Of a stretch of DNA of 64,000 bases, positions 11,701-22,779 are shown in pieces (position 1 is the stretch's first letter; every line of letters begins with the position of its first letter). Where the stretch lies: NCBI RefSeq assembly GCF_030253575.1, contig NC_080569.1, positions 27,937,501 to 28,001,500 of the forward strand, written 5' to 3'. A model generated the notes under the pieces. It saw only the letters and a program-made list of their open reading frames with translations, was not told the origin of the DNA and searched no databases. A program made the position numbers and the translations under genes. Source of the stretch: Rhododendron vialii. Lineage: Eukaryota > Streptophyta > Magnoliopsida > Ericales > Ericaceae.

Positions 11701-13094
11701 TATATTGTCAAGTATCTCCCTGATGGCACTGTTGAGCGTCACAAAGCTCGCCTGGTTGCTAAAGGCTACACCCAGACTTATGGTGTTGATTATTCCGATA
11801 CGTTCTCTCCTATTGCCAAGCTTTGCTCTGTGCGGATTCTTATTTCTCTTGCCGCCAATCTTGGTTGGCCATTGTTTCAGCTTGATGTCAAAAACGCATT
11901 TCTCCATGGCGATCTCCAAGAGGAAGTTTATATGGAGCAACCGTCTGGGTTTGTTGCTCAAGGGAAGCATTATAAGGTATGTCGTCTTTGCAAGGCACTT
12001 TATGGACTTAAGCAATCCCCTAGAGCATGGTTTGGCAAGTTTAGTGAGGCTATTTTGAGGTTTGGCATGCGTCGAAGTCACTCAGATCATTCTGTATTTT
12101 CCCTTATGTCAGCTCGGGGAAAAGTATTGCTCATTTCTATGTTGATGACATTATTATTACTGGAGATGATCAGAAAGGGATCGAAGAGCTAAAACAGTTC
12201 TTACATAGTCAATTTCACACTAAAGACTTGGGTAAGCTACGGTATTTCTTGGGTATTGAGGTAGCAAGGTCTAAGGATGGTATCAGTTTGTCCCAGAGAA
12301 AATATGTGTTGGATATTCTAGAAGAGACATGTTTGTTGGGAGCCAAACCTGTGGAGACTCCGATGGATCCTAATGTCAAGCTTTGCGTTGATCAGGGGGA
12401 GGAGTTTCCTCATCCGGACCAATATCGTCGCTTGGTTGGTAAGTTGAATTATCTTACCAATAGTCGTCCTGATATCTCGTTTGCTGTTAGTGTGGTGAGT
12501 CAATTCATGTCTGCTCCTCGTCTTCCACATTGGGAAGCTTGTATTTGCATTGTGAAGTATCTTAAGTCTCATCCTGGACGTGGCTTATTTTACCGTTCCA
12601 ATGGTCATCTGCGTGTTAAGGCATTTACTGATGCAGATTGGGCAGGGTCACCTTCTGATAGACCTTCAACAACTGGTTACTGTACTTTTATTGGTGGCAA
12701 CCTAGTTACTTGGAAAAGTAAGAAGCAGACTGTGGTTGCAAGGTCCAGTGCGGAAGCAGAATATTGTGCTATGGCTCATACTACATGTGAGGTTGTTTGG
12801 CGGAGATCATTTCTTGAGGAGCTGGGATTTCGGGTCAAATTGCCCATTCCTATGTACTGTGACAATCAGGCGGCGAAACATATTGCCTCGAATTCGGTGT
12901 TTCATGAGAGAACCAAGCATATTGAGGTAGATTGTCACATTGTTCGCGAGAAGATTGACAGTGGTGTGTTAGCTACTCCGTTTGTGTCTACTGGAGCTCA
13001 GTTGGCTGATATCTTCACCAAATCATTGTTCAAACCACGTTTAGAGTTGTTATGTAACAAGTTGGGACTTTGTGATATTTATTCTCCAGCTTGA
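8736..13094 (+). pseudogene. Copia gag-pol polyprotein, broken
   Basis: The frame opens at the ATG at 8736. Gag occupies about 8736-9850, with a Gly/Arg-rich tail. Its zinc knuckle (about 9700-9745) has lost its first two Cys, now Tyr and Ser. The protease motif at 9957 reads WVINSGATDHMTG, with Asn at the catalytic position. Stops follow: TAA 10017, TGA 10614, then TGA 11647, 11671 and 11695. A frameshift lies at the C run near 11434 and another at about 12120-12134. Integrase spans about 10300-10830, with the HHCC region and acidic residues still visible. Reverse transcriptase covers about 11700-12240, with YVDD at 12138 in the shifted frame. RNase H is at about 12610-13040. It ends at TGA 13092. 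No product can act alone; the RNA could still be mobilised by proteins of another copy. Confidence 0.92.
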
Positions 13095-13101
13095 GAGGGA
13101 G
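13093..13101 (+). promoter_or_regulatory. Polypurine tract of the Copia element
   Basis: gagagggag immediately before the 3' LTR, overlapping the TGA of the polyprotein frame; the expected second-strand primer. Confidence 0.8.
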
Positions 13102-13229
13102 TGTTAGAATAGTTTAGTCCCACATCGGGTAGTCATGTTATGTAATGGGTCTCAACATAATATAAATAAAGCTCTTTATGTGTTAGGGTTAGTTAACACC
13201 CTATACACTTTTCCTTCTCTCTTACAACA
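13102..13229 (+). repeat. 3' LTR of the Copia element
   Basis: 128 bp, matches the 5' LTR at 127 positions; followed by the target duplication ATTCT. Confidence 0.95.
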
Positions 13230-13479
13230 ATTCTAATTTCGATCGCCAGAGTAAAACATGTTGGTGATGAATTTGTTTACCTTTTGTCTCACGAGAGTTC
13301 TACTTACTTCGGACTTAACTTATGATTGTCTAGAGGAGAAGTGCTATCGGGCCTCCACCATGGGATCGACCCTTTTTCCAAGTATCCGCAACATTCTGAG
13401 GCAAGCTATAGCCAAAGGCCGCGAAGGGTTGCATTCATCAAGTACATAAAATGTTGGAGACAAATAGGGGTGATCTGAT

Positions 13480-13715
13480 ACTGGATGGAGATGATATTGC
13501 TTTTGCTAGCTTCAAGCTAGAAGGAGAGTCCAGTCATCGGTGGGAATTACGGTTAGGACCACGAATGCAGTGACGACAATGACCTGAAATAGTTCGAGAA
13601 GCTCTTCTTGGAAAATATTTCCCTACTCCTATGTAGCAGGCAATTAATATCCAGAACCAGAAGAAAGGAGGGATGATTGCGACCCAATATATGTCACGAT
13701 GAACTGTCACGCCAG
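13480..13715 (+). pseudogene. Ty3-type retrotransposon gag fragment, unit A
   Basis: The + strand reads ASFKLEGESSHRWELRL, then, after stops and a shift, FEKLFLEKYFPTPM and KKGGMIATQYMSR. This is the layout of the Retrotrans_gag domain of Ty3 (Gypsy) elements (a W-W/R-W block, then an F-x-x-x-F-x-x-K-Y-F-P block, then M-x-V-x-x-Y). At least three stops. No LTRs or pol around it. Present in both duplication units, so it predates them. Confidence 0.7.
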
Positions 13716-14237
13716 GCCTCTACAATTGCTCTTGGTGAGGATTCTAAGAGCGTACTCTGGCTCAATATTGATCAATGAGAGGGTGTTAACGGAGTCTCGA
13801 AAAGTATGGAAACAACAAAGGAAAGTAAACTCAGCAGTCGGGATCCATTGACATTCGCACCTCAAAAATTGAAATTTCTTTTAGTTTTCGCAAGGATGCG
13901 CAGCCTACTACGTCCTACATGGGGGCTCATACGCGCTCCTACAAATAGATACCACTTCAGTAGTTCCTTCCTCCACTGTTTCAGTTGCAACCACAAAGGC
14001 AGCAAAAGAATAAGAGGACGGTCTACTCGTCGTTATATATACGATGTGTGTAAATACAGAGCACGAGCAATGAGAGTGAGGGTTGCGTTACTAGTCCCCG
14101 CTCCTATAATTACAAACCAAAATTCCAGAATGTCAATATCGATGTTCATTGATGTATAAATATACATGGTTCGATATCAATTGATACATGACGGTGTCAA
14201 TAGTAATAACACAGGTATTAATACTATGATCAAATTT

Positions 14238-14615
14238 GGGAAATTTACATAATTGGTCCTTTTAGTTTCATCTGAGTCACATTTTCGTCCTTCAAGTATC
14301 AATTGCAATTCTTTTGACCTTTAAGTTTGGTTTTTGTACCAAATTGGCCCAAATGATAACTTCTGTCAGTCAAACTGGACAGAAAAAATCAGATTGATGG
14401 CAGTTTGGACATTGCAATTCCTATCAAACTGGTCCAATTGATGATGTCTGCCCTCAATCTAATTTTTTTCCGTCCAGTTTGGCTAACAAACGTTATCAAT
14501 TTGACTAACTTTGTACGAAACACTAAACTTAAAGGTCAAAAGAGTTGCAATTAATATTTTGAGGATGAAAATGAGACTCTGGTGAAACTAAGAGTACCAT
14601 TCCTATAAATTTCCC
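14238..14615. mobile_element. Mutator-like MITE, unit A
   Basis: Starts gggaaatttacataattggt; the reverse complement of the end starts gggaaatttataggaatggt, and the arms pair further inwards. The flanks atcaaattt (14229-14237) and atcttattt (14616-14624) agree at 7 of 9 positions, an aged 9-bp duplication. Unit B keeps only the right two-thirds (from about 28105). Confidence 0.65.
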
Positions 14616-15230
14616 ATCTTATTTTATGTTATACGACTATTTTTTTTTATTTTTTTATGTTATCACTATGTTTTACGACTATGCCGCCACATAATATTTT
14701 ACTAATTAGCATAATAAGATGACTAGACGTACAGGAGCACCACAGGCTTAGGTGCTTAAGTGGGGACAAATATCAAAGAGACTGCAATTTAGTAATTAAG
14801 GTATAGGATTTACATCAAAAAAGGCAGATCCACTTTAGATGGAGAGACAACGTATATACCATATCAAAAATTTTGTCAGCTTGTAGGCGCCATAGCATTA
14901 TCATGTGTGTATATCTATATCAATCTTTCTACTTGTACTTTACAAAGATCTGTATTCTTGGAGACTTGCCCACTCTTATTTTTTTTTTTTTTGGTTTTGG
15001 GTAATGCAGCGTGTTTCAGACCAGCTTGTGCGTACCTCAAACTAATCTGTACAGCCCTTTCTTCCACAGTCGTTACACACGCTTACACATGAGGCCGGGT
15101 GAGATGGTTCCAAAAGATTCTCGTAAAGAGAATCGAAGTTGAGACATTAGGTGGGAACTAGCGAACTATTAAATCATAGATACCATTCGGCCAATCCCTT
15201 GAGGTTAGACTTGCGCACTTGCGTCCAGAT
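14616..15230. other. Upstream region of CLE gene B1
   Basis: AT-rich sequence shared with unit B (28355-28970). No gene. A block at about 15092-15200 (gaggccgggtgagatggttc onwards) may be an old SINE. Confidence 0.4.
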
Positions 15231-15240
15231 TATATAAATA
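15231..15240 (+). promoter_or_regulatory. TATA box of CLE gene B1
   Basis: tatataaata, 99 bp upstream of the ATG at 15330; conserved in unit B at about 28971. Confidence 0.6.
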
Positions 15241-15329
15241 GGGCTATTCTACTTGATATGCTTCTTCAATTAGCGTAATATTGCCAAAACTAGTTGCTTC
15301 CCCTTTTGGTAGTTTCCTTGTCAAATTAG

Positions 15330-15593
15330 ATGCCGAAACCCACCACCATCACAGTTTCAAAATTGCTCCTGTTCATTTTGTTTTCCCATTTGATAATTTC
15401 GAGAGGCGCTAGTCACAGTGGGATTCAGACTGCACGAAAGATAATTGATAGCAAACGCATTTTGCGAGAATTAGGGTTCGATTTCGGTGATGAGACGACG
15501 TATACTAGTAGAAGGAAAATGGTGGATAAGGAGAGAGCCGCACCGGCCGGCCCGGACCCTCCGCATCACCAAAAACCTCCAACATCGTCCTAG
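15330..15593 (+). CDS. CLE signalling peptide precursor, CLE5/6-like (B1)
   Basis: Single-exon, 87-residue CLE precursor. Seen: a hydrophobic signal segment at about residues 9-24 (SKLLLFILFSHLIISRG), a block RILRELGFDF at about 43-52, and the motif RAAPAGPDPPHH near the C-terminus, followed by QKPPTSS. From family knowledge, the leucine-rich RELG block and a P-x-GPDP-x-HH dodecapeptide resemble the Arabidopsis CLE1-7 group, in particular CLE5/CLE6. The assignment is by recall, not by search. Ala at positions 2 and 3 of the motif is unusual. The short tail after the motif must be trimmed to release the peptide. A TATA box lies 99 bp upstream. The B2 paralogue (29060) is intact, with Gln for Pro at motif position 10. 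Confidence 0.88.
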   Translation: MPKPTTITVSKLLLFILFSHLIISRGASHSGIQTARKIIDSKRILRELGFDFGDETTYTSRRKMVDKERAAPAGPDPPHHQKPPTSS

Positions 15594-16988
15594 ACACGAT
15601 CCTCAACGTCTTTCCTTGCAACAAAAAACAGAATAACCGTTGCTGTTGGTCGTTTTCTGCTATTTCGAATGCTCTAATTTGCCACTGCAAAAAAACTGCT
15701 CTCATTAGGCTTTGTTGAGACTGTCTGGCCTTCCAATCCTCAGTTTTTTCTCCATTTCTTGCCCTGGACACTTTCACCACCAAATTAAATTACTACTTCC
15801 ATGTCCTAATCCAACTTTACTGTTTGTTTGACAAGAACCTTGTACTAGATAGCTCTGATCTATCAAGAAAATGGTCATGTTAGATGTTTCTTTTCAAGTT
15901 CAATAGTGCGAATTGTCACTCACTCACATATAACATCTGACATCAACAAGTGACCTAATGAGTTCGCTACAGATAATCTTTGGAACGTATCGAAACATAA
16001 ATTGCCAATGGGCTCTAGCCCAGATGATACTTCCTTGGCTCTCCCAACTGGGAGGTCTTGAGTTCAAACCTCGCTTTAGGCGTGGTAGCATTGAAACGTA
16101 AAATTTGCAATTTCTGAGCAGAGTCAAACTCAGGGAAACCCCTCCTCTAGAATCAAGGTCGAAAAAAAGGAAATTGTCAAAATACCAAAAAGGGATACAT
16201 AATACTATCAAAGTAACTCATTGCAGGAAGGAATACATAATACTACTAGAGAGGCTATTGCGAATTGATTTCTTAAACCGCCAAGAAAATGCAACTCGTT
16301 TGAAAATTCAGATAGATAGAAAAATAAACCTTATTGTTATCGGTCTTAAACCGCCTAGCTGCAGACCACTCTGCATCCAACCACACACTTCCGAGGGCTT
16401 CTAGTGCACAACTTGCAAAAAAGAGAGAGACAAACCTTATTGTCATCGGTGTTATCCAATTTTCATTTTTTCGTCGTTTTGAACAATAGAAACTGGAATT
16501 GATTTCCCACTCCATTTTTTAACCTTCCACAACCCTTTTTTATGTTTATTTACGTAAGTTTACTACATCACCCCTTCATAGGTGAAAAAGTGAGCCAACA
16601 AAACAATGACATGTTAAATTCACGAGAACAGAGACAAAAAAAAAAAAAGAGAGTGAGTGAATGGTACAAAGGGTAGTGCGAAAATCAGTACGTAGCATAA
16701 AAGCATTCCAAGAAGTACAATCGGGGGTAAAAACCAATATGGTAGGACAAAAGGCATCTCGTCTAAAGTACTGTCATTTTATCGTAGTCATTTACCAACT
16801 TCACCATAATACAGGCATTTCACCGCAAGGAGATGAATACAGAAACTGGAAAATCTAAGGAACTGCATAAAAAACTAGAACAACAAAAGTCATGATTTTG
16901 TAGCCGAGACAACAGCAAATGCAAACACAAAAGGGCGAAAGATCGTACACGGTTTCACCTTCGGAAAGCCTTAAGGGGGTCATTAGGG
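15594..16988. other. DNA between CLE B1 and the esterase remnant
   Basis: Holds the 3' flank of CLE B1, a SINE-like piece at about 16008-16085 (gggctctagcccagatgata, then gagttcaaacctcgc) and AT-rich DNA. Open frames here are short and not shared as proteins with unit B. Confidence 0.5.
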
Positions 16989-18391
16989 TCAATCTCCCTT
17001 GTGGAAAGCCTTGAGGGGGCTGTTAGGGTCAATCGCCGCTATGAGGGGAAGATCTACCTTTAGAGTTTCTAGACTCAAACCAGCATCCCTCAATTTCTTG
17101 ATCACTTCCTCGAACACAATCCTGTTTCCGCTCTGAGAGAGATGCAAACCATCTCTGCCGCCAAAATAGTTCAAAAATCATCACATGCTAATATGGTCAT
17201 ACATCAAAGAACACTAGTAAAGGAATGTTTATGATGGTATTAAACTATAGTCTCTTTCGTGAATTCTATCTTTTAATGATATGTCTACTGCATTAAAATT
17301 CAAAGCCTAGCTATGGGCCTTGCCCCAATTGTCATGTAGAGGCAACTACTGCACGACCTGTCATCTTGGCAAGAATCCTTTTCAAAACCCGGGGCCTATC
17401 TGTTTTCAAAATCGGGAATCTTTTTGCGAGGGATGATTTATACTTTTCAAAAAGGACTTGCAATATAAAATCCAACCAAGATTTTCTCATAAACTCTTGC
17501 CAAATGTCAGATATACCCGTTCTAACTCTCCCAACATGTTGATTTTATAGAGAACCAATACACGGTGATAGCCTTTGCCAACACCTCTAGAAAACCTAGA
17601 GGGAATCGTATGATTTTGGAACAAAACAATATCGTAGGAAGATTTAACAACCACCATCTGCAAAATTGGCATTGGCCTGTTAAGAAAATACTCTGCGAGG
17701 CTAAATCAATTTATCCAGATATCTTCTAAACACAATCTGAATGCACCAACCAAAGTTGGCAATAAAAATTCACATATTTGAATAGTCCGTATATAACCAT
17801 TTTTTCATGGTAACTCATGTTTACCACATATTCCATGAAACAAGAAGAGCTACCATTATGCACTGCAACTCCATGTTGCCGAAATGAACTCACCGGACGG
17901 GACCACTAATTGCCACTGATTGGCAGATTTGACAGAAAGATTCAAATCAAGTTACTAGTGGCAAAGTAAAAGAGCACTCGATATGCAAGGAAATGGAGGG
18001 AATATGCCTTTTTCCAGTCAGGAAAGTCCACCATTTTGTTCCACAGATCAACCACCGGAATTCCACAGTCTTCAGCGACAGCAATACATGCACGGGCATA
18101 AGCACCAGCAGCCTCATTCGTCCTCTCTGGCAACCCCAACAGGTTCTCAACATTAGGATGCCTGCATTTGTTAAGAAGAAACATAAGGGTTATTTACCTG
18201 GCAGTTTCATTCCAAATTGAACTAATATAATAAATACATCCTTTTCTACAGTTGAAATTAAGATAAATTATAACCTTATAAAAAACTAGATGAGAAAATA
18301 AAGAGCGCAAAGAAGAACTTTACAGAAGGTGCCTATCTTCATCAATTGGTGGAGGGGTTATCAGAATAACATGGGTTGCAGCCCATCGTTT
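16989..18391 (-). pseudogene. GDSL esterase/lipase, 3' exons only (unit A)
   Basis: Three exons of a SGNH/GDSL esterase of the small isoamyl-acetate-esterase-like plant group, on the - strand. Exon 3 (18391-18324) encodes ATHVILITPPPIDEDRH. Exon 4 (18161 to about 18003) encodes HPNVENLLGLPERTNEAAGA to VVDLWNKMVDFPDWKKAY. The last exon (17154-16989) begins DGLHLSQSGNRIVFEEV; the D-x-L-H block holds the catalytic Asp-His pair of the family. Exons 1 and 2, with the GDS serine and the GAND block, are absent because the duplication breakpoint fell in intron 2. The exon 3 acceptor reads CGG where unit B has CAG, and 9 bp including the exon 4 donor are missing. Not functional. Confidence 0.85.
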
Positions 18392-19262
18392 CCGAAACCC
18401 AATACAGATAAAAGCATAAGTAATGAGACTCGTAAGAAAAACAAACACATAAAGTTGCAGGTAGCAAGACTAGAAGTGGTTCCCTTAGCTTAGGGAGACT
18501 TCACGTCGACAACTTTGCATGAATCGCCTAGGAGGAATTCGATACTAGAATACTTTGTTATTTTACTGCGGGCATTGTATATTACAAGCACTAAAGGAGC
18601 CAATAATTGCACCATAACGATACAGAGGTTGAAGTCTTTGATATGTCTGAAAAGACCTAATCCAGCAAATAGAAAGAATCAGAAGATTTTATGAGAGGAT
18701 CTCTTCTAGTGTTGAGCACTTCAACAAGGCCAGCAAGCACTCAATTTTCCACTGATATGAACCACAGGGCTTCCAAGCAAAAAACTGCAACATCACAAAA
18801 TCTTATCAAGCCTGGCCTTTATTCATCTACTATGTCATGAAGTAACACTGACTGGTTAAAGATAAAAGACAACAAATGTCCAAACGATCAGATGAGATCC
18901 AACCAAGTAGGAACGCATCAAGGAACTTCCAAAAACCCTATAGATCTGACAAACCTCAATGAGTTGCCCCCCCAAAAAATATCATATAGGGTAAGAGCAC
19001 TATTGACACGGATATCATTGTGGATCAACATCGTCTCTAAAAGAATTCCTGATTTGTAGATAAATATTGGTTCAAAGACAAAACTAAACTCTCAAGAAAA
19101 ATCTCACTAATCAACTCGTTGCCTGAAGAGGCGGGAGAAAAACACAACAAAGAGAAAAGTATAATTAAGGTCTTCCCTTTCAACAGCCCTACAAGGGTGT
19201 GAAACCCTAAGGGAGAGGGAGAGGGAGAGGGAGAGGGAGAGAAAAGATATTGGTGACTAGGA

Positions 19263-19293
<31 letters not shown>

Positions 19294-19366
19294 AGTTCAG
19301 ACGTGTCATCAACTCCTCCGATTTAGTTCACTGTGGAGTGTTGTCCAAAATCCTATCCTAGTATAT

Positions 19367-19431
19367 TGTTAGATTTCTTATATTAACCAAGCTTAGGTGA
19401 CTTAAATGAGCGATGTCGGAAAAGTCTAACA
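19367..19431. mobile_element. 65-bp TG...CA element (possible tiny solo LTR)
   Basis: Begins TGTTAGA and ends TCTAACA (7-bp inverted ends), flanked by TATAT on both sides (19362-19366, 19432-19436). TG...CA ends plus a 5-bp duplication are the signature of an LTR; the size is that of the LTRs of very small elements such as SMARTs. It occupies the same target as the 877-bp element of unit A. Confidence 0.5.
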
Positions 19432-19974
19432 TATATAAAGCATAAGGTTTAGATCAATTGCAAAAATACTCTTTAGTTTGCTTTCTATCTCAATTTCGTC
19501 CCTTCATTTCCAAATTGGCTTGATATTGACCTTCAAGTTTTAGATTTGTGTCATTCTAGTGCCATGGATAACATTAGTAATTAGTTTTTCAACGGAGAGA
19601 AACTGTACTTGTGTTCCTCCTTTGATCCTTGTAGATGGGCATTTAGATACTTTCATTATTTTATTGAGTTACCTCATTAAATAGGAAAATTGTGGGTTCT
19701 TATTTGTTATGGCTTTTTCCCTTCAAATCATTGTCTTGTTGCTTATTTCTTTAAGGGTTGAATACAAATCTTCTCCAAGTAAAAATTAAAGGCATCACAT
19801 GACCATGCATTAAGGTAAACACACACCTAACATATATAATTGCAAAAAAACTTGTCACTTATATCCCTATCTGTGATTCAATGGTATTGGTCTTGTTGTG
19901 GGAATACTATACATAACTATGGTGGTGGAAGAGCAACAGGAGGGGAAAAAAGAGAATAATGAAGAAGAGACTAA

Positions 19975-20311
19975 GAGCATCTCCAATCCATCTTCTAAAA
20001 CACAAAAATAGAGAATGGATATGGCACATTGAGGGGAGATTTTGTAATTTATTCTCTCTTTTTGCACTTTATGAGAGAATCTTGGAGGAATCCATAGTAT
20101 GTTTTAGAGATTTGGTCTCCAAAATTGGAGTATGGTCTCTATTTTTGGAGACCTAAAAGTAAATTTGGAGACCAAATCTTTAAAAATGACGTTAGGTCCC
20201 TCCAATATCCTCTCATAAAGTGAAAAAAGATTAGATAAATTATAAAAAAAATTCTCAATATGTCATATCCATTCTCTATTTTTGTATTTTAGAGATTGGT
20301 TGGAGATGCTC
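19975..20311. mobile_element. PIF/Harbinger-type MITE, unit B copy
   Basis: Same ends as at 1963-2279 and the same TAA flanks at the paralogous position. About 20 bp longer inside. Confidence 0.78.
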
Positions 20312-20725
20312 TAAGGTGGTCCTTGATGAGAAAAAAATTTGAATTGACAATTTTGCCCCTAAAACTTGCACATAGGCTTCCTTTCATACGAAAGTAATTA
20401 CCACCGTTATTTATTGGGCTAAATTGACATGTATATAAGTTTAAAGGTTAAAATTGAGCCAATTGAAAGTGAAGGTATCAAATTGAGACAATAAGAAAAT
20501 TACAAGGACAATTATGTTGTTATTAAATTCATGCACATTTCTTTGTAACTGAGTTGGAATAAAATAAATAAATAAATTATCAGCAAGTTGGAATATAATT
20601 ACAAATTAATTAACTTTGCAATGCCACTTCCGATCCTCTGTATATATACAACACCAGAATTCTCTCTATAGATCATCACTTGCTCTTAGTAGGGTACTTG
20701 AAATTTGAGAGAATAATTGGCTAGG

Positions 20726-20812
20726 ATGTCAAAGTTGAAAATCCCGACAGGCCCTAAAAATCAGCTTGAACGGACCGTACCAGCTGGACCTGATCAACAT
20801 CACCACGTTTAG
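20726..20812 (+). pseudogene. Leaderless CLE peptide gene (A2)
   Basis: Paralogue of the CLE gene at 2704. After ATG TCA AAG TTG the sequence jumps straight to the pre-motif region: exactly 132 bp (44 codons) are gone, removing the signal peptide and variable domain while keeping frame. The remaining 28 codons end in RTVPAGPDQHHH, Val and a stop. The peptide motif is thus intact apart from Asn to Thr at position 2. Upstream sequence, including the TATA run, is kept. Without a signal peptide it should not enter the secretory path, so I call it a pseudogene; translation in the cytosol cannot be excluded. Confidence 0.85.
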
Positions 20813-20925
20813 GCAATTGGAGTACTCATTATTGACTTGTATCCAGTCATATATCATGAATATTATCAAGCCCATGATCCTAATTAACTTAGGCCTTTAT
20901 AGTTTGCAGTCAATGCATGTGCATT

Positions 20926-20926
<1 letters not shown>

Positions 20927-21000
<74 letters not shown>
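20927..21000 (+). repeat. (TC)n microsatellite, unit B
   Basis: 74-base TC run, paralogue of 3039-3107. Confidence 0.95.
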
Positions 21001-21006
<6 letters not shown>

Positions 21007-21941
21007 TAGGACGGAGACATACCATACGCATGGTATATAAAAAGAGCAATATGACATACGTACGTACACTATACCAAGTACACTTTTAAGTGTTATGAAA
21101 CTATCTAAATGAAAAAGAACTTTGTAAGAGAAGTAAACAAAATATTAAATGCCTTATAGATGGAAAATTGTTCTTCAAGAGCCATCAAATCTTTCAAAAT
21201 GATCAAATTCTCTTTGGATCTGTTTGTAAGAGTGAAAATAATAGAAAACGAAAAAAAGATAAGGGGAAAAAAAATACTTTTCTAGTGTTTGATTAACATG
21301 AAAATGGTAGAAAGTGTGAGAAAGTACAACTTATAACATGGTTTCATAGCTTTTACTTTCTTGCTAAGAACACAAGAATATTTTATTTTCTTGTGAAAGC
21401 TATCACTTCTTAATTATAACACTTACCATTATGCCTATAATATTTTTCCTTTTCTACCATGAATCATATGGAGTAGTATATTAAGGGTAAGTTAGTAACA
21501 ATAAAAAAAATTATTACAAGATTCCCTCAAAACTTTCTTTTCAATCAAACACGTAAAAGTAAATAAATTTCTTTTGGCTTTCTTTTATTTTACTTCACTT
21601 TCTCTTATTTTTATTTTCTAGCATAAATTTTCTTTTTCTCGCTTTTTTTTTTTTTTTTTTATTTTTTCCTTTGTTACCCATACGTCGAGATTAAGCTAAA
21701 GTTTTGTACTTATACCAAGAGAGACAAAGGATCCACAGATGAGCAACTATTCCAACCACGAGGCTTGTTAGCCAAGTGGTCATCCGATCTTGATTACAAC
21801 ACTTTTTCTTGGATGACCAAACTAAAAATATGCCTGATTAAAATTTTGGCCAAGCAAAATTCAGTGAGAGAAGAACATGTGACAAATGAAAAAGAGTGAC
21901 TATTGTCTTCACATTGCCTCTCCTTTACCATGAATCTTAGA

Positions 21942-22080
21942 TGAAGGGGGAAAGAAATGTACAATATATGTATTTTCTTTAAGCCACCCGTGCTGGATAA
22001 CAAGTATGAAGGGGAAAAAAAATGTACGATATACGTAGTACGTAGTTTCTTTAAGTCATCCACGTTGGATGACAAATTTT
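21942..22080. repeat. Unit B-specific 70-bp tandem repeat
   Basis: Two diverged copies of a unit starting atgaaggggga/aaa, with aatgtacaatata and tttctttaag. It is inserted between two positions that are adjacent in unit A (about 4031). Confidence 0.6.
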
Positions 22081-22779
22081 TTAGATAACAAAGTGTCGAT
22101 ATTATGAATCAATTTCTTGAATGTTGCAGTTGGTAATGCTTCGGTGAACAAATTTGCGACGTTGATATTACTTGAACGTCTCTGTTGGACATTAATATCC
22201 ACTCTTCAAGACTTCAAGAGGAATTTTGGTGAAAACGCGCTTAATTCATTCGCATGCAAATGATTTAACCTGATCTCTTGATTTGCCTTATGCATGCAAC
22301 ATTATTCTCATATACACCATCTATCCCAAAATAATAGTCTTCTATGTAAAGATGGGAATTTGACAGTGATTAGAAGAAGTGACGGCTACTTAATGTTTGT
22401 TTCATAGAATGTTATGATACTTATGTATTATGATACTGCAGTTTCACAATAAGTAAATAAATAAGTATCATGTTTGTGAGTGGGCTTTATATATGCTAGC
22501 TGATCAAACAAATAGCCGGCATCAGCGTACGTAACTGGTTAAGTGTGAGAGACTTTCATGATCTATTTGATGAGAAGATAAGTCCACGATAGTCGACATT
22601 CCTCGAGAATAACAGTACAAAATGTATAGGATTCAATTATGATGTCTTAGAGTTGGAGCCAAACTGTATCTTGCATGGCAATGATTTGACAGAGACCACT
22701 ACAATATCAAGCCAAGTGCATGTATTTTGCAATTAATATACATAAGAGCACCAATTGCACTTAATTATATATGCATGGT

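Larger units (their letters stand above)
7982..13229 (+). mobile_element. Ty1/Copia LTR retrotransposon, complete but coding-dead
   Basis: A 5248-bp element bounded by two 128-bp direct LTRs (7982-8109 and 13102-13229), each starting TGTTAG and ending ACA, and flanked by the 5-bp target duplication ATTCT (7977-7981, 13230-13234). A primer-binding site follows the 5' LTR and a purine tract precedes the 3' LTR. Domain order gag, protease, integrase, reverse transcriptase, RNase H is the Copia order. The LTRs differ at one base (8008 A, 13128 G), so insertion was recent, yet the polyprotein carries five stops and two frameshifts. It is absent from unit B. Very short LTRs suggest an Ale-like lineage, which I infer only weakly. 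Confidence 0.95.
33..18844. repeat. Tandem duplication, unit A
   Basis: First copy of a head-to-tail segmental duplication. The left breakpoint is near 33: bases 1-32 do not match the sequence before 18845, while from there the text runs parallel to 18850 onwards. It carries CLE gene A1, CLE gene B1 and the 3' exons of a GDSL esterase. Insertions specific to this copy are the fold-back element at 546-1422 and the Copia element at 7982-13229. Other paired landmarks are the TC microsatellite, the LINE 3' ends, a 125-bp tandem repeat, SINE-like pieces and a Ty3-type gag scrap. Stretches such as 1423-1962, 3108-5030, 6107-7197 and 17155-18000 hold no gene I can support; they are paralogous intergenic or intronic DNA. 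Confidence 0.93.

Noticed and set aside
11329..12081. 250-codon reverse-strand frame in the Copia element
   Set aside because: Antisense to integrase and reverse transcriptase; no recognisable protein features.
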